Part shown: in pieces, positions 21,765 through 35,700 of the stretch
Position numbering within the stretch: position 1 is the first letter of the stretch
How the letters are laid out: each line of letters begins with the position of its first letter
Source of the DNA: Pieris napi
Taxonomy: Eukaryota; Arthropoda; Insecta; Lepidoptera; Pieridae
Reading direction: 5' to 3'
NCBI RefSeq assembly: GCF_905475465.1
Contig: NC_062253.1
Span: 1,488,001-1,552,000, forward strand
Length of the DNA: 64,000 nucleotides
Position numbers and translations under genes: made by a program
The notes under the pieces: generated by a model
Told to the model about the DNA's origin: nothing
Database searches by the model: none
What the model saw: only the letters and a program-made list of their open reading frames with translations

Positions 21765-22108
21765 TCTGATATATAAAATTCTAGTGTTAAAATGTTCGTT
21801 CCCATACTCCTCCGAACGGCTCTACTGATTCTTATGAAATTTTGTATGCATATTCAGTAAGTCTGAGAACCGGCTACTATATATCTTTCAAACCCCTAAG
21901 TGAAAAAGGGTGTCCACCCCAAAAACAATATTTATATTTTTTGGATAACATTTTTTATTATGTGGCATTAAAAATACATACTACCCTTAATTTTCACTCC
22001 TCTGCGATGAACCCCTATTTTTAATTATAATATAGATAGTTATTAAACTTAAAAAATGTTTCCTAGAAATAATATACATGGCAAAACAACGTTTGCCGGG
22101 TCAGCTAG
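21765..22108 (+). mobile_element. Helitron, non-autonomous, intact termini
   Basis: The element starts TCTGATATATAAAATTCT after an A and ends gccgggtcagCTAG before a T, the canonical A/T insertion. The interior carries ctcctccgaacggctctact and acccctaagtgaaaaagggt, shared with minus-strand relatives at 26306 and 61439. It encodes nothing of its own. Confidence 0.88.
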
Positions 22109-22214
22109 TAATTAATATTAATTTGATAAAGAAATAATATATTTTAAGAATGTGATATTTTATCACTACAAATAATATAATTCACCTCACCACACCACCA
22201 TTCCATAAATTAAT

Positions 22215-22392
22215 TATAATGGGTAAAATTCTGGGTAAACGGCGTGTTGGTAGAAGGATGAAATCATCTCAACCTTAGGGAGTGGACGAGTATTGCGACT
22301 GCGGAAGAGTTGCTGCATCTGGCACAGGACAAGAGGCTTCAAGAGACTGACGGCCAACCTCCAGTAATGGAGAGGCACTAAAAGAAGAAGAA
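22215..22392 (+). pseudogene. Non-LTR retrotransposon C-terminal remnant, RTE-like
   Basis: Reading across one shift and a stop gives GKRRVGRRM, NLREWTSIATAEELLHLAQ and DKRLQETDGQPPVMERH followed by a stop and an agaagaag tail. Confidence 0.65.
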
Positions 22393-23160
22393 AATTAATG
22401 TGTATACTTTATATGCGCTTATAATTCAACAGATAAAGTGAAATGGGTAAACAATAAATTTCTTAAGATATATTTTAGTTTTGATCGAAACTTATTTAAT
22501 ATTTATCGTATTGAAAAATTGAAACCCAAAGCCGCGTTGAAATGGGATAGTCCACTGGCTGTACCAGATTTTTTAAATTAAGGAAACATGGATCAATAAT
22601 TACCTAGCTATATTTTATTTTTCATGGTGTGAAGATGAATTCATTACTTTTGTTATTGATATTCTATAATTTGATAACATATGTTATGAGATATGTCAAG
22701 TACTCATTAAAGCACTTTTATTAATTTTGACCGTATAAAAATATCCGAATGATTTTTGCAATTTGGCGTGTATGTTTGCAGACATAAGAAATGCATCTCA
22801 TTTTATTGTTTTTCTAATTATTAATAATAGATAAATTGTTAGAATTATAGCTACTACAAAGAAGACATACCAATATTTTAATAATAATAATGTATTCCAA
22901 TTAGATAACATTTATTTTAGTTAGTAAGTACAATTTAAATACTAATTTTAGAATTTTATTATATTATTATTGATTTTAGATGCTTCATAAGTCTATACAC
23001 AGATCATGAGATCTTTGTTTCAAAATTCTGAAAAGTAATACGCCATTGTGACTTTTCCAAGAAAATGTAAACAGGGCTAATTTAGAAAGTGATAACCCTC
23101 ATGGTTCGGATATGCAGTCCAAGCTGTCGGTCCTGCGCGTGTTAAACATCTTCCCCATAA
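22393..23160. other. AT-rich spacer
   Basis: No gene or repeat family recognised. Confidence 0.4.
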
Positions 23161-23164
23161 ATAA

Positions 23165-23315
23165 TTGATCAGAACCCCTTCATGGGTAAAGGCCTATTCA
23201 AGGCTTTTTTTCTCCATTCGCTTCCTGCTAACGCTTCTATATCTTCTATCCACCTTTTCTTAGAGCACCCTTTTCTTCTTCCCCTTGATCCTTCCCATCT
23301 GCCCCATATGAGAAT
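23165..23315 (-). pseudogene. RTE-like retrotransposon C-terminus, minus strand
   Basis: Minus-strand reading gives GRWEGSRGRRKGCSKKRWIE and then DIEALAGSEWRKKAL, the GR-RW-DDI--AG block of RTE-type proteins. Short and isolated. Confidence 0.65.
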
Positions 23316-23549
23316 TATGGAATAGAGGCAGTAGTGCTACACATTTTCACAATTCCAGTCTCAGTCCGTGACCGCATAACCTTGAATAACATTAGTAATC
23401 AACTAACCAAAGCCAGTAGCTAAACGGAGCATAGAGCAAAATCTCCTTTCAGTCAACAAACGCGTACCATCTCACGTATTATTGACTCTACTTGTCGCTT
23501 TATTACTCACAATTTATCCATTAAATTTATCTTTTATTACTATAATTTC

Positions 23550-23700
23550 TTTGTAAACAGCGCGAAACGCTATTGAAGTATCGACTTAGTTTTAACGTGA
23601 TAGAGTTCATTTTTGATTGTGTGATTTGTGTTCATTTAAATATGATTACTCCTTAGTATTTTCAGTCCGCTTTTCGTGTTGTCAGTGTATAGTTTGAGAT
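23550..23700 (+). promoter_or_regulatory. 5' flank / 5' UTR of the SLC2-type transporter gene
   Basis: The 150 bases before the start codon contain several TCAGT-like initiator candidates (near 23662 and 23683) but no convincing TATA box. A five-codon upstream frame starts with ATG at about 23643 and stops at TAG before the main ATG, so a small uORF is possible if transcription starts upstream of it. Confidence 0.3.
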
Positions 23701-23779
23701 ATGGTTTTCACAATTACGAAGTGTGAAAATGTGGAAAATAAAGGAAGTCGTTGGAAGCAGTATGCCTTATCTTTTATGG
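23701..23779 (+). CDS. SLC2-type transporter, exon 1 (start)
   Basis: ATG at 23701 opens 26 codons plus one base before a GTACGT donor. The peptide ends RWKQYALSFM, the cytoplasmic lead and beginning of helix 1 in this family. The single G joins TT of exon 2 to make Val27. No other upstream exon with the needed phase was found, and this one fits exactly. Confidence 0.75.
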
Positions 23780-26700
23780 GTACGTTTTTGAATTTGAATT
23801 GAAATTTATTTATACAAATGTTAAACCAACTATTATTCAGATATTTTTAACTGCATTTTAATAGGTTATATTGCAATTACATTTAAAAGTTTTTGTAAAA
23901 TATTTTTAGTATTAAAGCAATAACTTTTTGGTAAACACTTTCTTTTGTTGCGCCTATTTTACTTTTCGACGATTATTTTTGTTATTTATGTATATTTTTA
24001 AAACTGAACTATTAAATCAAGTAAATAATAATATTGTATTTGATCTTTTTATCTGATTTTAAGTGACATCGCCGTCCATAGACAGTCACACTTCTAGAAG
24101 GCTAGCGAGTGCTTAACAAATTTGTGTATACTGTTAATTTTTACAAAAAGTTGTTTTTATGATATCTACAAAAAAAGTTTATGTATCATTCTCAAGAACA
24201 CATTAATAATTTATCAAACTTTGAACTACAAAAATACACTAGATTTTTGATGAGGCAAAAGGGGATGATATCAAGGACGAAAGGGGGTTGCAATTTTGTA
24301 AACAAATTTATTTCTATCGTATTAGAAAAGTATACGAAAATTCTTCGTTAACGTATTTTTTTAGCCTCATAATATTTTTTTTATCACGCAATGATACATG
24401 CCACTTGAGAATGAGATAAGTATAAATAAATAGATTGCGTGATTTTTACATTTGTGTATTTTAATAATTAATTCAATTAACTGTCGTTAAATTAAAATGT
24501 ATATCGGACACATAATTTATAAATGTAATACTGAACTTTAAGTGAAAAAAGTAGGACAAATTAATGATTATTTATTCAAGGATGTTTTCTTGAATTAATT
24601 AATGATAATGTTATTTATGATAAATATGTTATTTGGAGTTTTTAGTAGACATAAATATTTATAACGCTTTAATGACAGGTCATATTCGTAATGAAAAGGT
24701 TATTAATAAAATATTAGGGAGAGTCAAAACTAAATATAAACGACTCATATATGACAGATCCAGTGCCTTTTTGACATACTGCTGTTATAGAAAGAAGATA
24801 TTTTCCTATTAAAGTTCGTAGTAGACTAATTATTTAGAAGTAGAATTCTGGAAACGAGTTGAGTATAATGACCGATTATGGTTTAATTTCAGTAAGTGAA
24901 AACCCATTTTTAACTAAATTTCTTAAATGTAAGTAAATCAAAAATGCTTTAAAAAAAAACAATAATTGCAATAAAAACATGTATAAGAAATTTCTTTATG
25001 ATATAAAATAAATATTAATAAAATTAGCCTGTATTCAAGTAATATAATTAAGTTTATGTTATTACGTATATATTTAATGAAACATGACCTCCGACAGCGT
25101 GAAGGTCTCCTCCAATTTCTTCCATTTGTCTCTCATATTCGCTATTTTACAATCTTTCCCCGCTATCTCGTTTATTTCATCTTCCCAGCTTTCTAGTGGG
25201 CGTACTTTCTTTCTTCGCAACAGCTGTACAAACCAATAATAAATAAAACAAATAAATTGTAAATTTACGTATATGTCTAATATAGGTTTACCCCTGTCTT
25301 AATAGAGACGAATCTCAATAATATCCCTAGTCCTTATATGTTTAATGTAAAATTAGATATGTGTATATGACCCCAATCCCAAAGTTTCTACGTCCGTTTG
25401 TTTGTCTATAAACAAAAATGAAGACACAGACGCAAAAATAACTGCCCAATATCCTATTATGAGATTACATACCACCAATTAACATTAACCAAAGTTATTA
25501 AAATAAATTAAGAATTATGTTCGCGAGTTCATTTCGGTGGCGGTTGTTGGAGGAATGTTCAAACGAAAGACTTTGTTTGAACCAACTGTCTTTAATTATT
25601 TAAAACATTTTTTAAAAGGACATTTTGAGCTTAAATATCTAGGATAAAATTAGGGGTAGTGGGATAGCGACGCTGGACTACAAAAAAACTGTAACATTAC
25701 GTATGAGTGTTTGTACATTACTCATAACAAAACTGACGTTTTACAATTTATTGGCTACAAGTGTAAGGTGATTGTTAACATTTTGTTTGCGCTTTTTACT
25801 ATTAAAATAATAATAAAAAGCTAATTTATATATTGAAAGACAAAAAGAAAGAAAAAACTTTATTATACACAATAACAGGATATTTAGCTAAAGTGCACTA
25901 GAGTGTGGGGACACTAGGATTTCCTGTGTTGAGGGCAGCCAGTCTCTTCCTTTTAACATGTTAACTGTACTTTATGATTTCTACATAACACAAATTTATA
26001 ACTAAACTATTTTTGCACAATAAGAATATTTTCGGTATTAGTATTGGGCAGGTTGACAAGATGTTCTTTGAGTTTTTAGTGTATGTATGTAATGTGAGTT
26101 TTGAAATATAAGTGAAAATTTTATTTTTAAGAAATTTGTTAAAGATGAAGGATAAAAGCGTTGGGCGAAGGAAGTGCGTTTTTTAGTAGCTTATACGTAG
26201 ATTTGCGTTGTGTATGATGTGGTGTGTTCTATGTTTGTTTCCAAAAAAAGTCTGCATATTTCAATTAAGTATAATTGTCTAACAGTTGAAAAATATATAA
26301 TAATACCAGCTGTCCCTGCGAACTTCGTTTCTCCTTAATGTGATTTTACTTAGCATTTACTTAGATTTTACTTAACTTTTTAGTACATACCAACATGGAA
26401 CATTTCGCTATGCTACCCCAGAGACTGTCTGGTTTTTCGGAAAGACAACTTTGTAGGTTTTTCTGTGATTGTTCTCTATATATCTATCAAGTTAAATATC
26501 TCTATATCTCGCCTCAGAGTTCAAGTTATAAGTTCTTAACTAACAAATAAAAATAGGGTTGATCGTGGAGGGAAGACACAAATTAAGGGTTGTATGTATT
26601 TCTGTATGCTGTATCATAAAAAAAAAAGTTGTCTAAAAAAGAAAAAAATAAATTTTTGGGGTGGACACCCCTTATCACTTAGGGGTTTGAAATATAGATA

Positions 26701-29700
26701 CTAGCCGATTCTCAGACTTACTGAATATGCATTAAAATTTTATACGAACGAACATTGTGACACGAGAATTTTATATATGTATATATATATAGAGATTACG
26801 TGTATATTCAAAAGAAATGTTACAGTTTTTTGTTAGTCCACCGTAACCGTTTGACGACTCATTGGTCGAGTGGTTAGTACCCCTGACTGCGAATCCATGG
26901 GTCCCGGGTTCGATCCCCGGCTGAGACGAACATCGATGTGATGAGCATTTGGTGTTGTGCTTAGGTCTTGGGTGTTTAAATATGTATTTATATGTCTATC
27001 TATCTATAATATGTATGTATATCCGTTGCCTAGTACCCATAACACAAGCTTCACCAGCTTAGCATGGGAGTACGTCAATTGGTGTGAATTGTCTTTAAAA
27101 AAAAAACCTAACTTTAGGTTACATAACCCGTGTAAAGAGGTTTTTTGTAACTCAGAAATGAAATTCAAGATAAACATTGCGTATAGATAAGCATTTAATA
27201 CTGGCATCGCTTGTTTATCTTATTTAGATAAGTATCATCATTTCGGTCCTATGATGTTATCTTCGTTTATCTTTAGCTGCCGGTATTAAGATCAAATGTT
27301 TTATGGAATGACTGGCTTATAAACACTGAGTTGGAGATGCTCCTGAGACATGTAGTTACACGTTACACACACTAACTACCATGCACACACACACGCGCGC
27401 GTCACGCGCTTTGTAAACAGTTTATAAAAATGTTAGGGAATTTACTATTAAGTTTGTTATTGAAGAGGCAGGGCCGCCCCTGTGTGCGAAGTATGTTAGC
27501 ACACACAGGCGCCAAGACGATAAGGGCGCCGCCACCGAAATAATTTAAACAACATATTCTTTGTAGTGGAATATCGATAAGTAGGTACAATAGGCACAAA
27601 TTTAAATAAAAACATATATTTCGCTTATTGTGCACTTCTCTATTTCTACTTTTTTGTGTCTGTCTTTAATTTAAGATGATACCGCCAGTGGCGTAACAAG
27701 AGGGTGGCAGGGCTGGCAAAATGCAACGTGACCCAAGATGGCCCCTGCCCAAGAGATATTTTGTTCTATGGACGATTGTGAAGTCTAGCATTAGCATTGG
27801 GCTAGCGTGGGGACTACAGACCATTCCCTCTCGCCTAAGAGAGGAGCCCTATGGCCATTAGTGGGACCATATACCACGTGTAAAAGTTTATTAAAATTAA
27901 ACTGAGTATAACGTGACGATTTTTACTGATAGGGCCCCATCTAAAGATGTTGCCACGGGCCCCAGATGGTATAGTTACGCCACTGGATGCCGCCGAAGAT
28001 ACGTCCGTCCCACTCCCTGAATAAGCAAGCGAAAGCGAACTGGTTTTACCTATTTAGATAAATAAAATCTAAGTATATAAAACTGGAGAACATTTTATTC
28101 GGTCAAAATTAACAAATAATAAAAAAATACGTTGAAGCATGAAGGTTCGTAAAAAAGAGGTTAAAATTTTATACTAAGGAATCGTTTATAATAAATAAAC
28201 ACATTTTTATTTTATATTTTACTAGCAAACTCGGCAAACTCCGTTTCGCCACCAGGCTTTGTTTTATGTAACATTTCGTTTGGTGATCCCGCTTTTCTGT
28301 TGAAATTTTTCCTGAATTTTCTTTGCTATAAACCTCACGGAGCCCGAGACCTTTCCAACGAATGCAAAACCGTGGAAATCGGTTCGTGCGTTCTGGAGTT
28401 ATAGCGTCAGGAAGGAAAACCCGACTTATTTGTATATAGTAGATTCGTTTGGTGATCCCGCTTTTCTGTTGATTTTTTTCCTGAATTTTCTTTGCTACAA
28501 ACCTCACGGAGCCCGAGACCTTTCCAACGAATGCAAAACCGTGGAAATCGGTTCGTGCGTTCTGGAGTTATAGCGTCGGGAAGGAAAACCCGACTTATTT
28601 TTATATAGTAGATATCATTCTTTGGTTTTCGAGTATTACACATTTACAAGTAAATGCATACAGGGTTAGTAATTCAAAAAGATGGTATGTTATTAATAAT
28701 AATTAAATAGTAATTAATAAACAAAAGTGTTAATGTGTTAAGATGATTAACACAGTAACACTTTCATTGTGTTAGCACAAGTCCCCCCGGCCGGCTGGAA
28801 CTCGCCCATAAATATCAAATATCATGAGGATATTATCTGAGTAGTTGTCGCCCGGGCCCGGCGGGAGACGCCAAGCCAAGACCTAGTTTAAACAAATTAA
28901 GTTCCTTTTTAGGAGAAGTGGATTTGACACTGCTGCCTAGCTTCTCGGTCAGAGATCCAAGATCGCGTACCTGAGGCTGTTAGGGGAACTACGTAAAAAA
29001 AGCACCGTGCTTGCTAGAATTTTTTTGTTGCAAACTTAAAATTACGAATATAAAAGCGACTAAATTACATATTTGCAGTGTTGGCCTAATCCCTGAGGTC
29101 GTAGGTTCGATCTTCGGCTGTTCACAATTTCTATGTGCGCATTTAACATTCGCTCGAACGGTGTAGCCTGTAGGAAAACGTCGCGACGAAACCGGCTTGC
29201 CTTAGACCCATATAGTCGGCGCCTAGCGGCAAGTATAGTAAACTAATCACCTACTTGCCTATTCTGTAGATCTGAGGGCTAGACCTAATAGGTGTGGGCC
29301 ACTGGTGTGTTGCAAAGTTATACTCGCTTTTATTATATTATAATACTGAATATTATTGGCCTTTGTATTCCGAAACTCTGTGATCTTATATATATTTTCA
29401 CTACAGTAGGATATCTCGGAGTTCGGTGTGTCTCTTAGCAAAGGCCTCCTCTAACCTTTTCACTGTTCTCTATCCTTTACGACTCTTATCCAATTTTAGC
29501 CTGCTGTTAATTTGAGTTCGTCCACCCATCGACATTGTCGGCCTCTTCATAATTTTCCGTCTCTAGATACCATTCCGTCAATATTTTTCTCCATTTTCCA
29601 TGCTCCGTAGTATATGACCCGTCCATCTCCATTCACTTAGTTACCTAATATATTAATGAAATTATGATTATATTATTATAATGAGTCAATTAAGATAGTA

Positions 29701-32700
29701 GGAAAAACATGCTAGAAAAACTTTAATTATGAACAATTTACAAAAATATAATTTTATAAGTACCTATTTTAACTGTAAACCCCAATCACTTAAGCAATGT
29801 GTTGATAGTTTTATTTATGGTACAAGTTACCTTTACACAATATTTAACACTCACTTGACCTACGTTTAATAAGTGTAATTGGCCAAATAACTGTATAGGT
29901 CGGTTATCGAAAGCTGGCGGGTTCACAGTACTCACACTAATGCAATTTCACATACAGTATGTGTCAAAATATGATTTTTTCGCCATGCTATACATTTTAG
30001 TCCACTCTGGTTTTAGTAAGGTTGGGTGGGTTGTAAATAAATAAAAATGTGTCAAATACATATAAATATTAGGTGCATACGAGGGTGGATCCAAAAGTTC
30101 TAAGCCAGACCAAGAACGTGAAAGAGTAGTTCGTGTAAATAATTTTTCATTTTACGACATAAGCTCCATCTCGCTCAACACACTTCACTTTTACTTCACT
30201 AACTATTCTTTCAATACTCCTCTTAGAAACCCCAGTCGCATCTGATGTTAAATTAAATATAAAATTTTTTCATTAAACTGTTTTTATTAAGTAGACCAGT
30301 GCCGATAATTTTTGAAACCAAAAAAAATTACAGTAGGATGAAACCCATTAGAAAAGCAGGGGAATATGATCAAAATGAAAGGAAAAATAAATTACGGTCG
30401 ATCTGAGGTCGGGAAGGGGTAGGGGGGGGAGTTTTAAGGGTAAAAAACGGTTTATCTCGATTTCCGGCAAAACTAAAAGTCCTATCGAAGAAAACTAAAT
30501 GGCAAAGTTGTAGTTCATAAAAATATCTACAACTTTTGTATTCACACATTTTTCACATAACCTCAAAATTTATGTGAAAAATTCAAAAAACCAACTTTTT
30601 GGTTTTTTATTTCTATCTTTTGCAAAAATTTATTTTTTCATCCTACTGTAATTTTTTTCGCTTTTTATTTATTTTAAAGGCTATCTGCACTGGTCTAAAG
30701 ATGCTTAAAATAATTAAAAACATTGAGCACCATTTCACGAGATTTCCCTGGTAATGTTTGAAAAAAGATCAACATGTATAAAATAATAATAATATCAAAC
30801 AGTAAAGATCAACATAAACAGTAGCAAAAGAAAAACAATAACTGTCTCTTTTATACTCATAAGCTTGACCGAGCGCGAGAGAGACGGACAGTCTTTTCGT
30901 GATGTATTTGTGATTGTATTTCAGTTTGACATCACGTCTCGCGCTTATTCACAGACACTACACAAGCACAAAGTGTAAATGTGTTGAAGCCGCCAGCTTT
31001 AGATAATATACCTATAATTAATTGACGCATTAATTAGCTAACAATTAGTTAAGAACCCCATAACGTACTTTCAAACCAATATTAGAAATTCTTTTAAAAG
31101 TACGAAAACTTAGTATGAAGTCGAAAAATTTATGTTCTTGGTTGAAATTTATATATGTGGTAACTACAATACCCAAGACGCCAGGTATAGGGGCATACTT
31201 TACGATCAATTTCTTTACGACTTGTATGTAGTACCCTATGTAATATGAAGGAGGCTGTTGACCCCTTAAAATAATAATAAAAACTGATATTACATGCATG
31301 ATGTAAATGATATTGTCTCAGTTCCCAGTGAAATACATTAGGTTAGGTTTTTTTTATTCTTGGTGGCGTTTGTGATCAGGTTACGTTAGGTTAAAGCCAA
31401 TAGTGTGTATTTTTCCTTCATTCCACAAATCATGATGTTTTAATTAATTTATATGAGGTTAAAGAGCATGCGCCACCACATTATGGCGTGGTACACTTTT
31501 GACGAGTGATGAAAATATGTAAAAAAAATTGGAGCTGTTTAAATTTGGAGCCGTGATTGGTGACGGTTTTTGTATGGATATGTTCAAATAAACACTTTGT
31601 TTGAAGCTGGGCAACAATTCACATTAATGGTTTAAAATATCAGCTTATAACTAACATAAAATTACGGGTAGTGGGATTGCGAAGCTAACAAAAACTGACT
31701 TGGCTTATCTAAGGGTTCACAAATCTAAATGAAACTTATGTTATTAAACATTATCGCAAACGAGACTGTTAAAATACAATTTATGAGTGTGGTAAAAACT
31801 AAAGGGCTCAAAATTGGCTTCAACTCGGCGATGATTGATTACATTTTGTTTACGCTTCTAATTATTAACTAAAATATTTATATGTAACTTAACTAATGTT
31901 GCGTTACATAACACGTGATTCCACAAATTTATTCGATACATTGTTCTGTTTCTTTCGTTTTTTCTAATAATTCTTCTCTTCACTCTGACATCATTGGACA
32001 TTAGAATTTGACCAAATACAAAATAAAGTATCTAATCCCTTGGCATTGCGTAGAGACGTGGGATCTCTCGGCATCTTCTACTGCATTTACCATGGAGAGT
32101 GTTCAGAGGAGTTGTTCGGACTAATACCTGCAGCTGAGTTTCATCATCGGACGTCAAGGCAGAAAACAAAATACCATCCGTATCACCTTGACGTCCGTCG
32201 TTCCACAACTGAGCGATTCTTAAGGCAATTTCTGCCGCGCACCACCACTATGTGGAACCAGCTGCTCACTGAAGTATTTCCGAACCAATTCGACATAGGG
32301 TCCTTCAAGAAAAGAGCGTACCAATTCTTAAAAGCCGGCACTTGCGAGCCTTCTGGTAGTGCGAGTGTCCATGGGCGGCGGTATCACTTAACATCAGGTG
32401 TGCCTCCTGCCCGTCTACCTCTTGTAACATTAAAAAAAATAGTTATTTAAATTTTTCCATTTTATCTCTTTCAGTTAGCCTACCACTCATCACCCACGGG
32501 ATTGAAGCAAATAACCTCACTATAACATCACATTCTGGTCACTTTCTGTCGAAATTCAACAATGTCCCACTGAGTACCACTATGCTGATACTCAGCGCTG
32601 GAATATCAGCGCCGCTACTTAGTTTGATTATAGACCGACTTGGACGAAAGTTTGGAGTGTATTTAATTATTATGTTACAAGGGGTGAGTGCATATCAGTT

Positions 32701-35700
32701 ACAGTAAAGTTACATTTTACTGTGCAAAGTAGCTATGGAATTCCTTACCTATTGATATCAGACGAGTTCAGTCTTTAAATTTATTTAAAAATCTTCTTGA
32801 TAATTTTTGATTGTTTTCGTTCTGCCTTGTAATTAGCTACTACTTTAATATATCAATTGTGACTCAATTAACCCTTCGATTATCTTTTACAGTTTTGTTT
32901 ACGAGTATGTATATTATTGTTTAGTTTTTAATTATTTTTGAAGTTAGTCTTTAGGCGCGTTATGAAAAATGGATGAGAGTGAAATTTTGCGATGCGCGCG
33001 CACCGTGACACAAAACTAACAGAATGAGGTTGCCCACGGAAGATGCAACGGCATTGGACATAATTTAAAAACAATATTCGACTAATAATGGAATTTATGT
33101 TACACTTAATGTAAGAGAATAATAATAAATTATTTATTTAATTTTTCAAATGTAAACTGAACTTTATTGACTATAATGACTCCTTTTCCAGTCTTTGATT
33201 ATTTAATTGTAATTAGTTATTTGCATGCTATCAAAAACTATTTTTAATAAAAAAAAATTCTTTTGTTTTTAGATTTTACTATATTTTAGTTGTAGTTGTT
33301 ATAATATGTTACTTAGAGTTTGAGTTTTTATTAATGCACTTCTTGTACTTTACCCTCTGTAGGTATTCCTTTTTTTATTGTTCTATATTAGGGTTGCCTG
33401 GAAGAAATCGCGTGTTACCGATAAGGCCGCCCGCCCTAATAACTTATGTAACCTGCTTTTTGTACGTATGTTTTTGTATAAGGTTACGAAGTGTAAATAA
33501 ATAAATAAATATTTTTTGTGATTAATAAAATCTACCAATACTGGACCAATTTTAAACATTCCTTCATTAGTACAAACTCTACTATCAGTGAGTAACATAG
33601 GTTAACAATCATCACGCTGCAATTCATTGGAGGGGAGTTTCAATGAAAAACGTAGCAAAAACGGGGAAAATTATTTTAGATATACCCTTAGTTTAGTTAA
33701 CGCGTAGAACAGCTCATAATTTGATAAATACGAAAGGTACGTAGTCCTGTGGTTACCAGAACACAGAGAATCACGAAATTGAGGAAATACAAAAGGAGCA
33801 GGAGGGTCATCTTTTGTTAATACTGCTTGCCCCTGGACGACGAGAGCGTTGCTGGCCGTTTTATAAATTATACTTAGGGAGGATAATGAGAAAATAGTCA
33901 TGTCTTACGTAAGCCTCCCCATACCTTAGTAGGGGTATGCAGCAGATGCATACATATTGTGTATGTCTGTGATAGAGACATAATAGTGTTTAGCTAAAGA
34001 AATGTAATGGAGAACGAGGTCACGATGACGAGACGAAAGAAAATCTCTAAAATTAATGCATAATTTATTGAAAATACACTAGTTTTTATTTTACTATAAT
34101 GTAAAATGGTGAGAAGTTAAATAATAACATTTGGCGGACTATTTTGTCTCATTAAACTTTTTTAACTAAAGTACTCTTTTGTGTATATCAAATTGTTTTT
34201 ACGCTGAGATAGAAAGAGATAGATGACTACTCTAGGTAAAACAGTATTGTTAGATTATTTTTAGGAATATATGTAAAATTATGGATTGAAACCAACAAAA
34301 ACTCTCCTGAATTTACAACTTAATTCTAGGAGATTCTAGAACTAAGTACGATACTTTTGATTCAGTCGGTTAAAACAACACACGCTTTATTGAATTGATT
34401 GACGAAACACAAACATTGACTGTTCTGTTCAAACACGTTCGTTTGATGCTTTAAGCAAATTTACACCTGCTACTTTCAAATGCATGAGTTTTGCTGAGTA
34501 AAACCTTTATTGTTACATCTATAACGTCTAAGCGTAAGATTTATTTATACAGAACAGGGTTTGGCCACAATCACACCTGATGTTAAGTGAGATATGGCCT
34601 ATTGGAGGCCACGCCTGTCTAGGAGATTCCTGTTTAACCGTCGCTCAAATGAACTCATCGATGCGCAGAGACGGTGAAAACTTAGAGAAACTGATCGTGA
34701 TAACACAGAAGGCAAAAGATCACGTGGTCGTTCACCAACCAGATGGACCGATCAAATAAAAGACTCATCGTTCTCAAAACAAGTGTCATAAGAGGGGCGC
34801 TGGACCGAAACCGGTGGAAACAGATTATCCGCTCCAGACGCTTTCTTGCTGACCATGACGCTCCGACATTAAAATGAGAAAATGAACTCATATTATACTG
34901 TCTAAGAAAGGCCTTTCATCTGGATCTGGATGGGCAAGGATTTCCTTTGCTGTTTTTATAAGAAACGACGCACTAAATCGTACAATGGGGATGTCGAAAA
35001 CGAAATGGTACTTTTAGGTGAATGTTGTTTGAAAAGCGATGGTGGAATAAGATTGTGTGGTTTTATGAGCATTCTTCGAAGTGAAATCTATAGAAGACTG
35101 AAAGGCAGGCAATTGAACGGTGAACTATAATTTGCCCGCCTCTCAATAGCATTCATGGCACCAAGATAACAATTGGCAGCACCGGCCCAGAGATGACTGC
35201 AGTACACACGAACGGATTTGAGCTTCAGAATGAGACAGCGCGAACGAAATCATCACTTATGTTCTGCACTTATATTTGTGTTCAGAGAGACTCGACTACT
35301 TCAGCTCTTGAAATAATTTTTAACCTTTTAACTAATAAATCATCTTCTACGGTATAAGAGGAGAGTTTAGTCTAAGAGAAGTGTTGCCTAATGCACTTGC
35401 GACTTTCATCATTAGCATTAACACTCGCTCTTGCGGAAGCATCGTGAGGAACCATGCCTTAGAGCTAAAATTACGGCCTGGGTCAGCCACTGAAAACTGG
35501 TCACCTACTTTCCTATAAAGAATAATCACAACACACATAAAGAAATCTGACTTCAAGACCTACAGTTGTACTGCTTTTTTTAGTTTCTTTAAAGAATTTC
35601 ATTGAGTATAATATATTTTTCCAGATATGCTGCATACCACTCCTCCTACCACCAAACAGAATAGCATACATCATAACCCACTTCCTGGCCGGCGTATCAT

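Larger units (their letters stand above)
32684..35624. other. Transporter intron 2
   Basis: Holds a family E MITE (32950-33250), a LINE-like 3' end with gggttgcctggaagaaatcg (33270-33510), a RTE C-terminal remnant (34640-34885) and a SINE S1 fragment (35385-35575). The remainder is unassigned AT-rich sequence. Confidence 0.6.

Noticed and set aside
26853..26930. tRNA gene candidates at the heads of S1, S2 and S3 repeats
   Set aside because: Each head is followed by the same repeat body and a poly(A) or T tail in several copies, and the cloverleaf is imperfect; these are SINEs.
28275..28612. Two 169-bp direct repeats as a CRISPR-like or satellite array
   Set aside because: Only two units, no spacers, and both end in a Helitron terminus.
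28169..28643. 112- and 78-codon minus frames
   Set aside because: They lie within the duplicated Helitron unit and simply repeat each other; no protein family pattern.
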